Positions 1-8,651 of a DNA stretch of 39,693 nt are shown one piece after another (the first letter of the stretch is position 1; each line of letters begins with the position of its first letter). Both the position numbers and the translations under genes were made by a program. The DNA is from Curvibacter sp. (GTDB lineage: Bacteria > Pseudomonadota > Gammaproteobacteria > Burkholderiales > Burkholderiaceae_C). Below the pieces are notes generated by a model. That model saw only the letters and a program-made list of their open reading frames with translations, was not told the DNA's origin and did not search any database. Where the stretch lies: NCBI GenBank assembly GCA_003987795.1, contig RXJO01000422.1:1-39693 (forward strand). Reading direction: 5' to 3'.

Positions 1-1590
1 CCGATCGGCCCCAACGCGGGCTCCTGCGGCACGGCGGCCTGGCGAGGCGAACCGGTGCTGGTCACCGACATCGAGACTGACCCGCTGTGGACCGACTACC
101 GCGCAGTCTTCGCCCCCACCGGACTCAAGGCCTGCTGGTCCAGCCCCATCAAGAACCACCAGGGGCGGGTGGTGGGCACATTTGCCTTCTACTTCCAGGA
201 CCACCGCGTGCCCGATGCCTTGCACCACCGTCTGGTCGAGGTCTGCCTTCACTTGTGCGCGCTGGCCCTGGAACGGGAGGCGTCCCGGGCCCGCATCCAT
301 CAATTGGCCTACTACGACGTGCTGACCGGGTTGCCCAACCGGGCCATGTTCCGGCAATCAGCGGAGAGAGCCCTTGAGCGGCTGGACCGCGAAGGCCGTT
401 CGGCCGCCCTGCTCTACATCGACCTCGACCGATTCAAGCGGGTCAACGACAACCAGGGCCACGCCGCAGGCGATGCCCTGCTGCGCGAGGTGGCCGCCAG
501 GCTCAACCAATGCGTCCGCCCCCAGGATCTCGTGGGCCGACTGTCCGGAGACGAGTTCGTCGTGCTGCTGACCGGCTGCACCACCGAACAGGCCGAGCAA
601 ACCGCCCAGCGTGTGCTGGAGGCCCTGGGTGAGTCAGTCCAGATCGACGGGCAGACCCACCAACCGCAGGCCAGCCTCGGCATCGCCCTCTTCCCTGGCG
701 ACGGACAGGAGATCGACACCCTGCTTCGCCACGGCGATCAGGCCATGTACCAGGCCAAAAGCGACTCGCGTCACAGCCTGCGGCTCTTCAACCCCGAGAT
801 GAACCAGCGCACCCAGGCCCGGGCAGCGCTCGAGCTGGCGCTGCGCCAGGCACTGCAGCAGGGGCAGCTGAGCCTGCACTACCAGCCGCAGATCCGCAGC
901 GACGGAACCCACACCCTGTACGGGGTGGAGGCCCTGATGCGCTGGAACCACCCCGAATGGGGCATGGTGCCGCCAGACCGCTTCATTCCGGTGGCTGAAG
1001 AGGCAGGGCTGATCCGCCCCATGAGCGACTGGCTGGTCGACGAGGTCTGCCAGCAATTGAACCGCTGGCGCCAGGCCTGCCTGCCGGTGCCACGGGTGGC
1101 CTTGAACCTGTCGGCCAAGAGTTTTCACGAGCCCGATTTCTCCGCCCAGCTGGAGGGCCGCCTGCGCGGACACGGCCTTCAACCCTCCGACCTTATGCTG
1201 GAGATCACCGAGAGCGTGATGATGGACACGCGCTCCATCACCACGGCCAACATCCAGGACCTGCATGCACGCGGATTCCACCTGTCACTCGACGACTTCG
1301 GTACCGGCTACTCCAGCCTGAGCTACCTGCACCGCCTGCCCATCCAGGAGCTCAAGCTCGACAAAAGCTTTGTCCAGGACCTCTCCACCAGCCAGGCGGC
1401 CCGCACACTCACCCTCTCCGTCATGAGCATTGCCCGCAGCCTGGGCATCGAAGTGGTGGCCGAGGGCGTCGAGACCCCCGACCAGCAGGCCTGGCTGCAA
1501 AGCCATGGGGCCCCGGTCCTGCAAGGCTACCTGTTCAGTCGCCCACTGCCCGCACCCGACCTGGAGCGCTGGCTGCAGCAGCAGCCTTGA
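1..1590 (+). CDS. GAF-GGDEF-EAL cyclic-di-GMP regulator, 5' end outside window
   Basis: The reading frame is already open at base 1, so the start lies upstream. The first visible residues ([19 protein letters not shown]) are the core of a GAF sensor domain, ending near visible residue 75. A GGDEF domain follows (about 100-260) with the signature SGDEF at 182-186 in place of GGDEF; its metal-binding and catalytic acidic residues remain. The EAL domain (about 275-520) keeps EAL at 310-312, [26 protein letters not shown] and VVAEGVET, which is the set expected of an active phosphodiesterase. Known for the family: GGDEF domains make and EAL domains degrade cyclic di-GMP, and the GAF domain senses a small ligand. 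Which activity dominates here cannot be read from the sequence. With an exopolysaccharide locus 23 kb away a link to biofilm control is tempting but unsupported. Confidence 0.95.
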   Translation, partial: PIGPNAGSCGTAAWRGEPVLVTDIETDPLWTDYRAVFAPTGLKACWSSPIKNHQGRVVGTFAFYFQDHRVPDALHHRLVEVCLHLCALALEREASRARIHQLAYYDVLTGLPNRAMFRQSAERALERLDREGRSAALLYIDLDRFKRVNDNQGHAAGDALLREVAARLNQCVRPQDLVGRLSGDEFVVLLTGCTTEQAEQTAQRVLEALGESVQIDGQTHQPQASLGIALFPGDGQEIDTLLRHGDQAMYQAKSDSRHSLRLFNPEMNQRTQARAALELALRQALQQGQLSLHYQPQIRSDGTHTLYGVEALMRWNHPEWGMVPPDRFIPVAEEAGLIRPMSDWLVDEVCQQLNRWRQACLPVPRVALNLSAKSFHEPDFSAQLEGRLRGHGLQPSDLMLEITESVMMDTRSITTANIQDLHARGFHLSLDDFGTGYSSLSYLHRLPIQELKLDKSFVQDLSTSQAARTLTLSVMSIARSLGIEVVAEGVETPDQQAWLQSHGAPVLQGYLFSRPLPAPDLERWLQQQP

Positions 1591-1616
1591 CCTCAGCACG
1601 GACTGAGCCCACAACG

Positions 1617-1640
1617 AAAAACCGGGCCCTCGGGCCCGGT
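1617..1640 (-). terminator. Rho-independent terminator of the CBS gene
   Basis: A perfect 9-bp GC-rich stem (ACCGGGCCC / GGGCCCGGT, loop TC) spans 1621-1640. On the minus strand it is followed by five T residues (complement of 1617-1621), so it best terminates the CBS-domain gene ending at 1690. On the plus strand there is no T run, although the hairpin may also slow transcription from the GGDEF-EAL gene. Confidence 0.8.
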
Positions 1641-1689
1641 GTCTGCAAAGGGGTCACGGCGCGGGGGCAGCCCGCGCAGATCGGCCGCC

Positions 1690-2142
1690 TCAGTTGCTGC
1701 TGTTGTCTTCCTCGGGCCAGTCGCGGATGTAGGCCTTGAGCATCTTGTTCTCGAAGTTCTGGCTGTCCACCACGGCCTTGGCCACATCGTAGAAGCTGAT
1801 CACGCCCATCAGCATGCGCTGGTTCATCACCGGCATGTAGCGGGCATGGCGGTCGAGCATCATGCGGCGCACCTCATCGAGGTCGGTTTCAGAGGTGCAG
1901 GTCAGGGGATGGTCGTCCATGGCGCTGCGCACCAGGGTGGTGCCGACGCTGCCACCATTCTTCACCACGGTCATGATGACTTCACGGAAGGTCAGCATCC
2001 CGACCAGGTCGCCATGCTCCATGACCACCAGTGAGCCGATGTCTTTCTCGGACATGATCTGGATGGCTTTGGCCAGAGGCTCGTCGGGGGTGGCCGTGTA
2101 GAGCGTGTTGCCCTTGACCCGGAGGATGTCGCTGACTTTCAT
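1690..2142 (-). CDS. Two-CBS-domain protein
   Basis: A 150-residue protein made of two tandem CBS motifs (about 8-60 and 75-130), starting MKVSDIL and containing the typical DIGSLVVMEHGDLVGMLTFREV and ARYMPVMNQRMLMGVISFYD blocks. CBS pairs (Bateman modules) bind adenosyl nucleotides and usually sense energy state or regulate a partner. Here no other domain is present, so it is a stand-alone module and its partner is unknown. The ATG at 2142 is chosen because AGGAGA lies 6 bases upstream; a longer in-frame extension to 2385 lacks a ribosome-binding site and overlaps metY. The gene is transcribed alone, divergent from metY, and ends at a strong terminator. Confidence 0.9.
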   Translation of the reverse strand: MKVSDILRVKGNTLYTATPDEPLAKAIQIMSEKDIGSLVVMEHGDLVGMLTFREVIMTVVKNGGSVGTTLVRSAMDDHPLTCTSETDLDEVRRMMLDRHARYMPVMNQRMLMGVISFYDVAKAVVDSQNFENKMLKAYIRDWPEEDNSSN

Positions 2143-2345
2143 GTTTCGTCTCCTGGCGGTTGATTGGGAAGAATATAACGAAGAATTTCCCGTTCGCCGA
2201 CCGATTTTGCAACCTGCATGACACAGGTGCGACGAGTTCAGCCACAAAAGCACGGCAAGCTCGGCGATCACGAGCGAGCCGCCCTGAGTCGGGCTTTTAT
2301 GATGAAGCGCTCGCGCCCCGAAAGAGATATCAGAGGAGACCCTGC
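2143..2345. promoter_or_regulatory. Divergent promoter region, CBS gene / metY
   Basis: The 203-bp spacer between two divergent starts must hold both promoters. A TATATT -10-like element for the minus strand lies at 2172-2177 and a TATGAT -10-like element for metY at 2298-2303; neither has a convincing -35. A small hairpin GCCC-TGAGTC-GGGC followed by TTTT (2282-2298) sits just before the TATGAT element. It could be a weak terminator-like leader structure, but the stem is only 4 bp. Ribosome-binding sites AGGAGA (minus) and GAGGAG (plus) flank the region. Confidence 0.35.
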
Positions 2346-3665
2346 ATGGCCGGCTTTTCAGACCCCGGATTCGACACCCTGGCACTTCACGCGGGCGCTG
2401 AGCCCGACCCCAGCACCGGCGCCCGCGCCGTCCCCATCCACCTGAGCACCTCCTTCGTGTTCGAGTCCAGCGACCACGCAGCGGCGCTGTTCAACCTGGA
2501 GCGCTCGGGCCACGTCTACTCGCGCATCTCCAACCCCACCAACGCGGTGCTCGAGCAACGTGTATCGGCCCTTGAGGAAGGCATCGGCGCCATCACCACG
2601 GCCAGTGGTCAGGCGGCCCTGCACCTCAGCGTCGCCACCCTGATGGGGGCCGGCTCGCACATCGTGGCCTCGACCGCCCTGTATGGCGGCTCGCAGAACC
2701 TGCTGCACTACACCTTGCGCCGGTTCGGCATCGAGACCACCTTTGTCAAACCCGGTGACATCGACGGCTGGCGCGCCGCCGTCCGCCCCAACACCAAACT
2801 GTTCTTCGGCGAGACCGTGGGCAACCCCGGGCTGGACGTGCTCGACATCCCCACGGTGGCTTCGATCGCGCACGAGGCCGGCGTACCGCTGCTGGTCGAC
2901 TCCACCCTCACCTCGCCCTACCTGATCAAGCCGCTGACACTGGGCGCCGATCTGGTCTATCACTCGGCCACCAAGTTTCTGTCCGGTCATGGCACGGTGA
3001 TCGGCGGCATCGTGGTCGATGGCGGCAGCTTCGACTGGGATGGCCCCGCGACTGCAGGCCGCTTCAGCGAGTTGACCCAGCCCTACGACGGCTTCCACAA
3101 CATGGTGTTCAACGAAGAGTCCACGGTGGGCGCCTTTTTGCTGCGCGCCCGGCGCGAGGGGCTGCGCGACTTCGGCGCCTGCCTGAGCCCGCACTCGGCC
3201 TGGCTGATCCTGCAGGGCATCGAGACCCTGCCCCTGCGCATGGAGCGACACATGAGCAACACGGCCCGGGTGGTCGAGTTCCTGGCCAGCCAACCCTTTG
3301 TTTCGCGCGTGGGGCACCCCTTGCTTGAATCGCACCCCAGCCACGCACTGGCCGAGCGCCTGCTGCGCTTCGGTGCCCTAGGCGCCGGTTCGGTGTTCAG
3401 CTTCGACCTCAAGGGCAACCGCGAGCAAGGCAAGAAGTTCATCGAGACCCTGAAGCTCTTCAGCCACCTGGCCAATGTCGGCGACTGCCGCTCGCTGGTG
3501 ATCCACCCGGCCAGCACCACGCACTTCCGCATGAGCGATGAAGCCCTGGCGGGCGCAGGCATCAGCCAGGGCACCATCCGCCTGTCCATCGGCCTGGAAG
3601 ACCCGGACGACCTCATCGACGATCTCAAGCGCGCCCTCAAGGCCGCAGAAAAGGCGGGGAGCTGA
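2346..3665 (+). CDS. metY: O-acetylhomoserine sulfhydrylase, MetY type
   Basis: A 439-residue Cys/Met-metabolism PLP enzyme. The length and the N-terminal HAGAEPDPSTGARAVPIHL and YSRISNPT motifs fit O-acetylhomoserine aminocarboxypropyltransferase (MetY) better than the shorter O-succinylhomoserine enzymes. The family joins sulfide (or methanethiol) to O-acetylhomoserine, giving homocysteine (or methionine) plus acetate. The PLP-binding lysine is K210 in YHSATKFLSGHG. The ATG at 2346 follows GAGGAG at good spacing; an in-frame extension to 2160 runs through the divergent promoter and is rejected. It is followed after 3 bases by an alpha/beta hydrolase gene, so the two are probably cotranscribed. 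Specificity for the acetyl rather than the succinyl ester is inferred from family features, and no homoserine acetyltransferase lies in the window. Confidence 0.9.
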   Translation: MAGFSDPGFDTLALHAGAEPDPSTGARAVPIHLSTSFVFESSDHAAALFNLERSGHVYSRISNPTNAVLEQRVSALEEGIGAITTASGQAALHLSVATLMGAGSHIVASTALYGGSQNLLHYTLRRFGIETTFVKPGDIDGWRAAVRPNTKLFFGETVGNPGLDVLDIPTVASIAHEAGVPLLVDSTLTSPYLIKPLTLGADLVYHSATKFLSGHGTVIGGIVVDGGSFDWDGPATAGRFSELTQPYDGFHNMVFNEESTVGAFLLRARREGLRDFGACLSPHSAWLILQGIETLPLRMERHMSNTARVVEFLASQPFVSRVGHPLLESHPSHALAERLLRFGALGAGSVFSFDLKGNREQGKKFIETLKLFSHLANVGDCRSLVIHPASTTHFRMSDEALAGAGISQGTIRLSIGLEDPDDLIDDLKRALKAAEKAGS

Positions 3666-3668
3666 GCC

Positions 3669-4487
3669 ATGATCCTCAACGTCAACGGACACGACACCTA
3701 CTGCTACACCGGCGGCAAGGCCTTCAACCCAGCCCAGCCCACCGTGGTCTTCATCCACGGCGTGCTGAACGACCACAGCGTGTGGATTCTGCAAAGCCGC
3801 TACCTGGCCAACCATGGCTGGAACGTGCTGGCCATCGACCTCCCTGGCCACTGCCGCAGTGCCGGCGAGGCGCCGGCCACGGTGGAGCAGGCCGCCACCT
3901 TCATCGGCGAGTTGCTGCAGGCGGCCGGCGTCGAGAAAGCGGCCCTGGTGGGCCACAGCTGGGGCTCACTGATCGCCCTGCAGGCCGCCGCCCAGCTTCA
4001 GCAGCGCATCAGCCACCTGGTGCTGGTGGGCAGCGCTTTTCCGATGAAGGTCTCGCCCGCCCTGCTGCAAAGCTCGCTGGACGAGCCCGAGAAGGCACTG
4101 CGCATGATCAACGTCTTCTCCCGCAGCACCCTGTGCGCCCCCCCCTCCACGCTGGGGCCAGGTACCTGGGTGTTCGGCGGCGGCATGGCGCTGGGCCGCC
4201 GCGTGCTGCGCAGCAACCCGAAGGTGAACGTGTTCCACCGGGGTTTCCAGGCCTGCGACCAGTACGCCGGGGGCCTGCAGGCCATGGCCGAACTGAGCTG
4301 CCCGGTGCTGTTCGTGCTGGGCGCCCAGGACCAGATGACGCCCCCGAAGGCAGCCCAGAGCCTGATCCAGGCTGGCCAGGCCGCAGGCAAGACCGTGCGC
4401 AGTGTGAGCGTGCCCGTGGGTCACCACCAGATGAGCGAGGCCCCGGACGAGACCTTGTTCGCGATTCGGGATTTCCTGAGGGCCTGA
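3669..4487 (+). CDS. Alpha/beta hydrolase fold protein
   Basis: A 272-residue single-domain alpha/beta hydrolase without a signal peptide, so presumably cytoplasmic. The oxyanion-hole segment FIHGVLNDHSVW, the nucleophile elbow GHSWGS (S97), an acid in GAQDQM (D221) and histidines in VGHHQMSE (H252/H253) form a complete Ser-Asp-His triad. It starts 3 bases after the metY stop, preceded by GGGGAG, and is almost certainly in the metY operon. Family members include esterases, haloperoxidase-like enzymes and homoserine acyltransferase relatives, but the short length and lack of the MetX signature argue against a homoserine acetyltransferase. The substrate is unknown. Confidence 0.85.
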   Translation: MILNVNGHDTYCYTGGKAFNPAQPTVVFIHGVLNDHSVWILQSRYLANHGWNVLAIDLPGHCRSAGEAPATVEQAATFIGELLQAAGVEKAALVGHSWGSLIALQAAAQLQQRISHLVLVGSAFPMKVSPALLQSSLDEPEKALRMINVFSRSTLCAPPSTLGPGTWVFGGGMALGRRVLRSNPKVNVFHRGFQACDQYAGGLQAMAELSCPVLFVLGAQDQMTPPKAAQSLIQAGQAAGKTVRSVSVPVGHHQMSEAPDETLFAIRDFLRA

Positions 4488-4559
4488 AGACGCAGTGGCG
4501 ACAGCGACCCTTCGGCGGTGCGGCCTAGACTGCGCCGGCCCACCCCAAGGAGTCGCACC

Positions 4560-4919
4560 ATGAGCTCAGCCCATGCCAACCCCGCGCCCAACGCGCCGAC
4601 CGCAGCCGGCGTGGATCCACGCCAGTTCACCCGCTTTGCCGATTTCTACCCCTTCTACCTCGGCGAACACAGCAACCGGACCTGCCGACGCCTGCACTTT
4701 CTGGGCTCGACGCTGAGCCTGGTGTGCCTGGCCATGCTGGTCGCCACGGGCCGCCCTCAGTACCTTCTGTACGGGCTGCTTTGCGGCTACGGTCTGGCCT
4801 GGGTGGGACATTTCGTGTTCGAGAAGAACAAGCCCGCGAGCTTCAAGCGCCCGCTTTACAGCTTCATGGGCGACTGGGCCATGTACCGCGACATCTGGCT
4901 GGGCCGCGTGCCGTTCTGA
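4560..4919 (+). CDS. Mpo1-like (DUF962) small membrane protein
   Basis: A 119-residue protein with the DUF962/Mpo1 pattern: FYPFYLGEHSNRTCRRLHFLG, two hydrophobic helices (about 53-88), then WVGHFVFEKNKPASFKRPLYS and a terminal GDWAMYRDIWLGR. The paired histidines (EHSN..LHF, GHFVFEKN) match the histidines proposed to bind iron in the yeast dioxygenase Mpo1, which oxidises 2-hydroxy fatty acids; bacterial members are not well characterised, so the activity is only a family-based guess. The ATG at 4560 follows AAGGAG. It lies 72 bp after the hydrolase gene on the same strand and could share its transcript. Confidence 0.85.
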   Translation: MSSAHANPAPNAPTAAGVDPRQFTRFADFYPFYLGEHSNRTCRRLHFLGSTLSLVCLAMLVATGRPQYLLYGLLCGYGLAWVGHFVFEKNKPASFKRPLYSFMGDWAMYRDIWLGRVPF

Positions 4920-4928
4920 GCCCCCGTT

Positions 4929-6191
4929 TCAGGACAGCGCATCGGCCATCGTCAGGTGCGACAGGCTGGCCTTCTGCCAGAACGGGTCGACGCTGCTCTT
5001 GTGCTGCAACAGCAGCCGCTCGATCAACGGAGCCAGCGAGGTGGTCTCGGGCGCAGCCAGCAGCACATGCCGTGCCTCGGGCGAGCCTTCATCGACCTGC
5101 AGCAGGCCCACCCAGTCGAGATCGCACAGGGTCTCCAGCACCGGTTCTAGCTGCAGGTTGTCCACCTGCAACTCGGCAGCCAGCTCAGGCAGGCTGAGCC
5201 CGTGCTGCGGCTGCCCGCGAGCGCGCCGCAGATGCTCCAGAACCTCCAGGGAGAGCTGAAAGGTCCAGCCCGCCCCCGTCCCATAGCGCGCCACGCCCGA
5301 CAACAGGCTCGGCAGGTAGGCCGTGGTCACAGCCCCCAGCAGCACGATGACCCAGGCCACATAGATCCAGATCAGCAGGATAGGAAAGGTGGCGAACGCA
5401 CCGTACACCGCCGAATAGGTGGGTACCCGCGCCATGTAGGCGGCCAGCGCCTTCTTGGCCAGTTCCATGCACAGCGAGACGAACAAGCCGCCCGTCCAGG
5501 CATGGGCCCACTTGACCTGGGTGTTGGGCACGAAGTGGTAGAGGCCCGCCAAACCGGCGGCCAGCACCAGGAACTCGACCGAGTCGAGCAGCACCCGGAT
5601 CGGCGCCGGCAGACCCGACACCACGCCGCGCGACGCGCTCATCACGTACGAGGTCAGTGCCAGGCTCATGCCCAGCACCAGCGGCCCCAGCGTGAGCGCG
5701 GCCCAGTAGATCAGCACCCGCTGGCCCAGCTTGCGCTGGCGCCGCACCCGCCAGATGTTGTTCAGTGTGCGGTCGATGGTCAGGATCAGGGTCAGGGCCG
5801 TCACCAGCAAGGCCGACAGCCCGACCACGCCCAACTGGCTGGCCTTGCTGGAGAACTGGGTCAGGTAGCCCAGCACCTGGCGCGAGATGGTCTCAGGCAC
5901 CAGGCTCTCGATCAACCAGCGCTGCAGCACGCCCTGCACCTGCCCGAAGATCGGGAAGGCGGTGAAGATCGCCAGCGCCACGGTCACCAGCGGCACCAGC
6001 GCCAGCGTGGTCGTGAAAGTCAGGCTGCTGGCGGTCAGCCCCAGCCGGTCCTCGCGGAAGCGCTCGCGCAAGGTCAAGGCCGTCACCCGCCACGGAAAGC
6101 GCATCAGGCTGCGCCAGACGTGCCTCAGCTCCAGCATCAGGCGCAATGACCAGGGACGTCGGGACGAAGTGGATCGGGCGGAGTCGAACAT
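4929..6191 (-). CDS. YihY/BrkB-family inner-membrane protein
   Basis: A 420-residue protein with about six transmembrane helices between residues 45 and 290 and a C-terminal cytoplasmic region. The motifs DRLGLTASSLTFTTTLALVP and TYSAVYGAFATFPILLIWIY are the hallmark segments of the YihY/virulence-factor BrkB family. Members were once annotated as RNase BN; that assignment was withdrawn and their function is unsettled. The C-terminal 120 residues (LSLPELAAELQVDNLQLEPVL) look like a winged-helix-type extension, common in proteobacterial members. The ATG at 6191 lacks a clear ribosome-binding site and lies only 21 bp from the divergent DUF2069 start; an ATG at 6137 is an alternative. It converges on the Mpo1-like gene with a 9-bp gap. 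Confidence 0.88.
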   Translation of the reverse strand: MFDSARSTSSRRPWSLRLMLELRHVWRSLMRFPWRVTALTLRERFREDRLGLTASSLTFTTTLALVPLVTVALAIFTAFPIFGQVQGVLQRWLIESLVPETISRQVLGYLTQFSSKASQLGVVGLSALLVTALTLILTIDRTLNNIWRVRRQRKLGQRVLIYWAALTLGPLVLGMSLALTSYVMSASRGVVSGLPAPIRVLLDSVEFLVLAAGLAGLYHFVPNTQVKWAHAWTGGLFVSLCMELAKKALAAYMARVPTYSAVYGAFATFPILLIWIYVAWVIVLLGAVTTAYLPSLLSGVARYGTGAGWTFQLSLEVLEHLRRARGQPQHGLSLPELAAELQVDNLQLEPVLETLCDLDWVGLLQVDEGSPEARHVLLAAPETTSLAPLIERLLLQHKSSVDPFWQKASLSHLTMADALS

Positions 6192-6212
6192 GGCCGCTAT
6201 GATGCCATCGCC

Positions 6213-6662
6213 ATGACACTGCCAGATCGCACTGCCCCCCTCGAAGCCCCCTCAGCGGGCGAAGCCCTCCATTCCTCTGACCCGCCGGTGCGGATGACCC
6301 GCTGGCTGGCGGTGGGCAGTCTGATCGGGCTGATCCTCCTCGGCCTGGCCTGGGAACTCGTGCTGGCGCCGGTGCGCCCGGGCGGCTCGCTGCTCGCGCT
6401 CAAGGTGCTGCCGCTGTGCATTCCGCTGGCGGGTCTGTTGAAGAACCGCATGTACACCTACCGATGGGTCAGCCTGCTGGTGTGGTTGTATTTCACCGAA
6501 GGCGTGGTGCGGGCCTACAGCGACCGCTCCCCTGGCGCCTGGCTGGCAGGGCTGGAGGTGCTGCTGTGCCTCACCCTGTTTGCGGCCTGCGCGCTGCATG
6601 TGCGGCTGCGCCTGCGCCATGCGCGCGATGTGCGCCAGTCCCAGCCGCCTGTCCAAGTCTGA
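6213..6662 (+). CDS. DUF2069 membrane protein
   Basis: A 149-residue protein with four predicted transmembrane helices (about 30-48, 59-74, 82-100, 107-128) matching the DUF2069 family through KVLPLCIPLAGLLKNRMYTYRW and LYFTEGVVRAYSD. The function of the family is unknown. An internal ATG at 6294 (MTRWLAVG) would give 122 residues, closer to the usual family length, but neither start has a strong ribosome-binding site. In related genomes DUF2069 genes often neighbour wrbA; none is seen here. The next gene begins 33 bp downstream on the same strand. Confidence 0.85.
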   Translation: MTLPDRTAPLEAPSAGEALHSSDPPVRMTRWLAVGSLIGLILLGLAWELVLAPVRPGGSLLALKVLPLCIPLAGLLKNRMYTYRWVSLLVWLYFTEGVVRAYSDRSPGAWLAGLEVLLCLTLFAACALHVRLRLRHARDVRQSQPPVQV

Positions 6663-6695
6663 CCGCCCACCGGGCCCATCCAACGCTCACTGACC

Positions 6696-8129
6696 ATGTC
6701 TGCCCCACTGATCTCCGAACTCTCCCGCATCGTCGGCACGGCCCATGTGCTGACCCATGATGACCCTGCCACCGACCTCAGCGCCTGGGAGCAGGATTGG
6801 CGCCGCCGTTCGCGTGGCCGAGCCCTGGCCGTGGTGCGCCCGGCCAGCACCGCCGAAGTCGCGGCCGTGGTCAAGGCCTGTGCTGCAGCAGGAACCCCCA
6901 TCGTGCCCCAGGGCGGCAACACCGGACTGGCCGTGGGCTCCATCCCCGACGACAGCGGCCTTCAGGTGGTGCTGAGCCTCACGCGCATGAACGCCGTGCG
7001 CCAGATCGATCCACACAACCTCACCTTCACGGTCGAGGCCGGCTGCATTCTGCAGAACCTGCAGACCGTGGCCGAACAGGCCGGTTATCTGTTCCCGCTC
7101 AGCCTGGCGGCCGAGGGCAGCTGCACCATCGGCGGCAACCTGGGCACCAACGCGGGCGGCACCCAGGTGCTTCGCTACGGCAACACCCGCGAGCTGTGCC
7201 TGGGACTCGAAGTGGTCACGGCACAGGGCGAGATCTGGAACGGCCTGGGGGGCCTTCGCAAGGACAACACCGGCTACGACCTGCGCGACCTGTTCATCGG
7301 CAGCGAAGGCACCCTGGGCGTGATCACCGCCGCCACCCTCAAGCTCTTCCCGCAACCTGCGGCCTGCCTGACCGCCTGGGCCGCCCTGCCCTCGCTGGAT
7401 GCGGCTGTGAGCCTGCTGGGCCTGGCCCATCAGCAATTGGGCGCCGGGCTGACCGGCTTCGAGGTGATGGGCCAGTTCGCGCTCAGCCTGGTGGGCAAGC
7501 ACATGCCTCAGTTGCGCGTCCCCTTTCTGGGCCAGGCTGACGCCCCCTGGGGCGTGCTGCTCGAGAACTCCGACAGCGAGTCGGAAGCCCATGCCCGCGA
7601 GCGCTTCGAGAAGCTGCTGGAGCTGGCCCTGGAGCAAGGCCTGGTGGTCGATGCGGTTGTGGCCGAAAACCTGAGCCAGGCCCACCAGCTGTGGCATGTG
7701 CGCGAGAGCATTCCCCTGGCCCAGGCCGAGGAAGGCCTCAACATCAAGCACGACATCAGCCTGCCGGTGTCGCTGATCCCCGCCTTCTGCGCCGAGACCG
7801 ACGCCCTGCTGCAGCGCGAGATCCCGGGTGTGCGGCTGGTCAATTTCGGCCACCTCGGGGACGGCAACCTGCATTACAACGTGCAGGCACCGGCCGACGG
7901 TGATCCCAAGCAGCTCCTGCGCGAGCAGGAAGAGCGCGTCAACACCCTGGTCTACGACCAGGTGCAGCGCTACCAGGGCTCGATCTCGGCCGAGCACGGC
8001 GTGGGTTCGCTCAAGCGCGACAAGCTGCCCGATTACAAATCGCCGGTGGCACTGGCGTTGATGCGATCCATCAAACGCGCCCTGGACCCGCACAACCTCA
8101 TGAACCCGGGCCGGGTGATCGAGGTCTGA
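6696..8129 (+). CDS. FAD-linked 2-hydroxyacid dehydrogenase (GlcD/D2HGDH-like)
   Basis: A 477-residue cytoplasmic flavoprotein with a PCMH-type FAD-binding N-terminal half (VVRPASTAEVAAVVKACAA, PQGGNTGLAVG, EGSCTIGGNLGTNAGG, GSEGTLGVITAATLKLFP) and an FAD-oxidase C-terminal domain. The C-terminal part contains NFGHLGDGNLHYNV, whose histidines bind metal in D-2-hydroxyacid dehydrogenases, and SAEHGVGSLKRDKL. Family members oxidise D-lactate, glycolate or D-2-hydroxyglutarate to the 2-oxoacid and pass electrons to a quinone, cytochrome or ETF. The sequence alone does not fix the substrate. The 35-bp spacing to pcaC suggests a two-gene operon. Confidence 0.88.
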   Translation: MSAPLISELSRIVGTAHVLTHDDPATDLSAWEQDWRRRSRGRALAVVRPASTAEVAAVVKACAAAGTPIVPQGGNTGLAVGSIPDDSGLQVVLSLTRMNAVRQIDPHNLTFTVEAGCILQNLQTVAEQAGYLFPLSLAAEGSCTIGGNLGTNAGGTQVLRYGNTRELCLGLEVVTAQGEIWNGLGGLRKDNTGYDLRDLFIGSEGTLGVITAATLKLFPQPAACLTAWAALPSLDAAVSLLGLAHQQLGAGLTGFEVMGQFALSLVGKHMPQLRVPFLGQADAPWGVLLENSDSESEAHARERFEKLLELALEQGLVVDAVVAENLSQAHQLWHVRESIPLAQAEEGLNIKHDISLPVSLIPAFCAETDALLQREIPGVRLVNFGHLGDGNLHYNVQAPADGDPKQLLREQEERVNTLVYDQVQRYQGSISAEHGVGSLKRDKLPDYKSPVALALMRSIKRALDPHNLMNPGRVIEV

Positions 8130-8164
8130 CCCACTCGTTTCCCCACTCTTCAAGGACTCTCCTC

Positions 8165-8569
8165 ATGCCTCTGAATCAGGAACTCTTCGATGCCGGCCTG
8201 CAAACGCGCCGTGAGGTGCTGGGCAGCGACTATGTCGACGCCGCCATCGCCAACGCCGATGCCTTCAACCGTCCGCTGCAAGAGCTGGTCACCCAATACG
8301 CCTGGGGCGAGATCTGGAATCGCCCGGGCCTGGACCGCCGCACCTGCAGCCTGCTCAACCTGGCCATGCTGACGGCGCTGAACCGTCCGCACGAGCTCAA
8401 ACTGCACCTGCGGGGCGCCCTCACCAATGGCGTCACCCGCGAAGAGATCCAGGAAGTGTTCCTGCAGACCGCCATCTACTGCGGGGCGCCGGCCGCCATC
8501 GACAGCTTCCGCACGGCCAAGGAGGTGTTCAAGGAAGTGGATGCCGCCGCCCAGAGCACCCCAGGCTGA
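8165..8569 (+). CDS. pcaC: 4-carboxymuconolactone decarboxylase
   Basis: A 134-residue carboxymuconolactone decarboxylase (CMD, AhpD-like fold) matching classical PcaC along its full length: GLQTRREVLGSDYVD, YAWGEIWNRPGLDRRTCSLL, HELKLHLRGALTNGVTREEI and QTAIYCGAPAA. PcaC converts 4-carboxymuconolactone to beta-ketoadipate enol-lactone in the protocatechuate branch of the beta-ketoadipate pathway. AAGGACT precedes the ATG. No other pca gene is present in the window; it follows an FAD-linked hydroxyacid dehydrogenase instead. The local role may therefore differ from protocatechuate use, even though the sequence is a good PcaC match. Confidence 0.88.
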   Translation: MPLNQELFDAGLQTRREVLGSDYVDAAIANADAFNRPLQELVTQYAWGEIWNRPGLDRRTCSLLNLAMLTALNRPHELKLHLRGALTNGVTREEIQEVFLQTAIYCGAPAAIDSFRTAKEVFKEVDAAAQSTPG

Positions 8570-8651
8570 AGCGATCCTCTGGCCAGCCAGGGGCCGGTGA
8601 ACCCTCTAAAATCGCCGCTCACGCCCAGCCCACCGCCCATTCCATCGCCCC

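Noticed and set aside
2282-2298. A riboswitch or attenuator in the metY leader
   Set aside because: Only a 4-bp hairpin plus four Ts is present; no conserved SAM- or SAH-riboswitch core could be recognised.
6687-8153. A 488-codon minus-strand open frame opposite the FAD-linked dehydrogenase
   Set aside because: Same codon-bias shadow effect; its composition is His/Gln/Gly-rich and no motif is seen.
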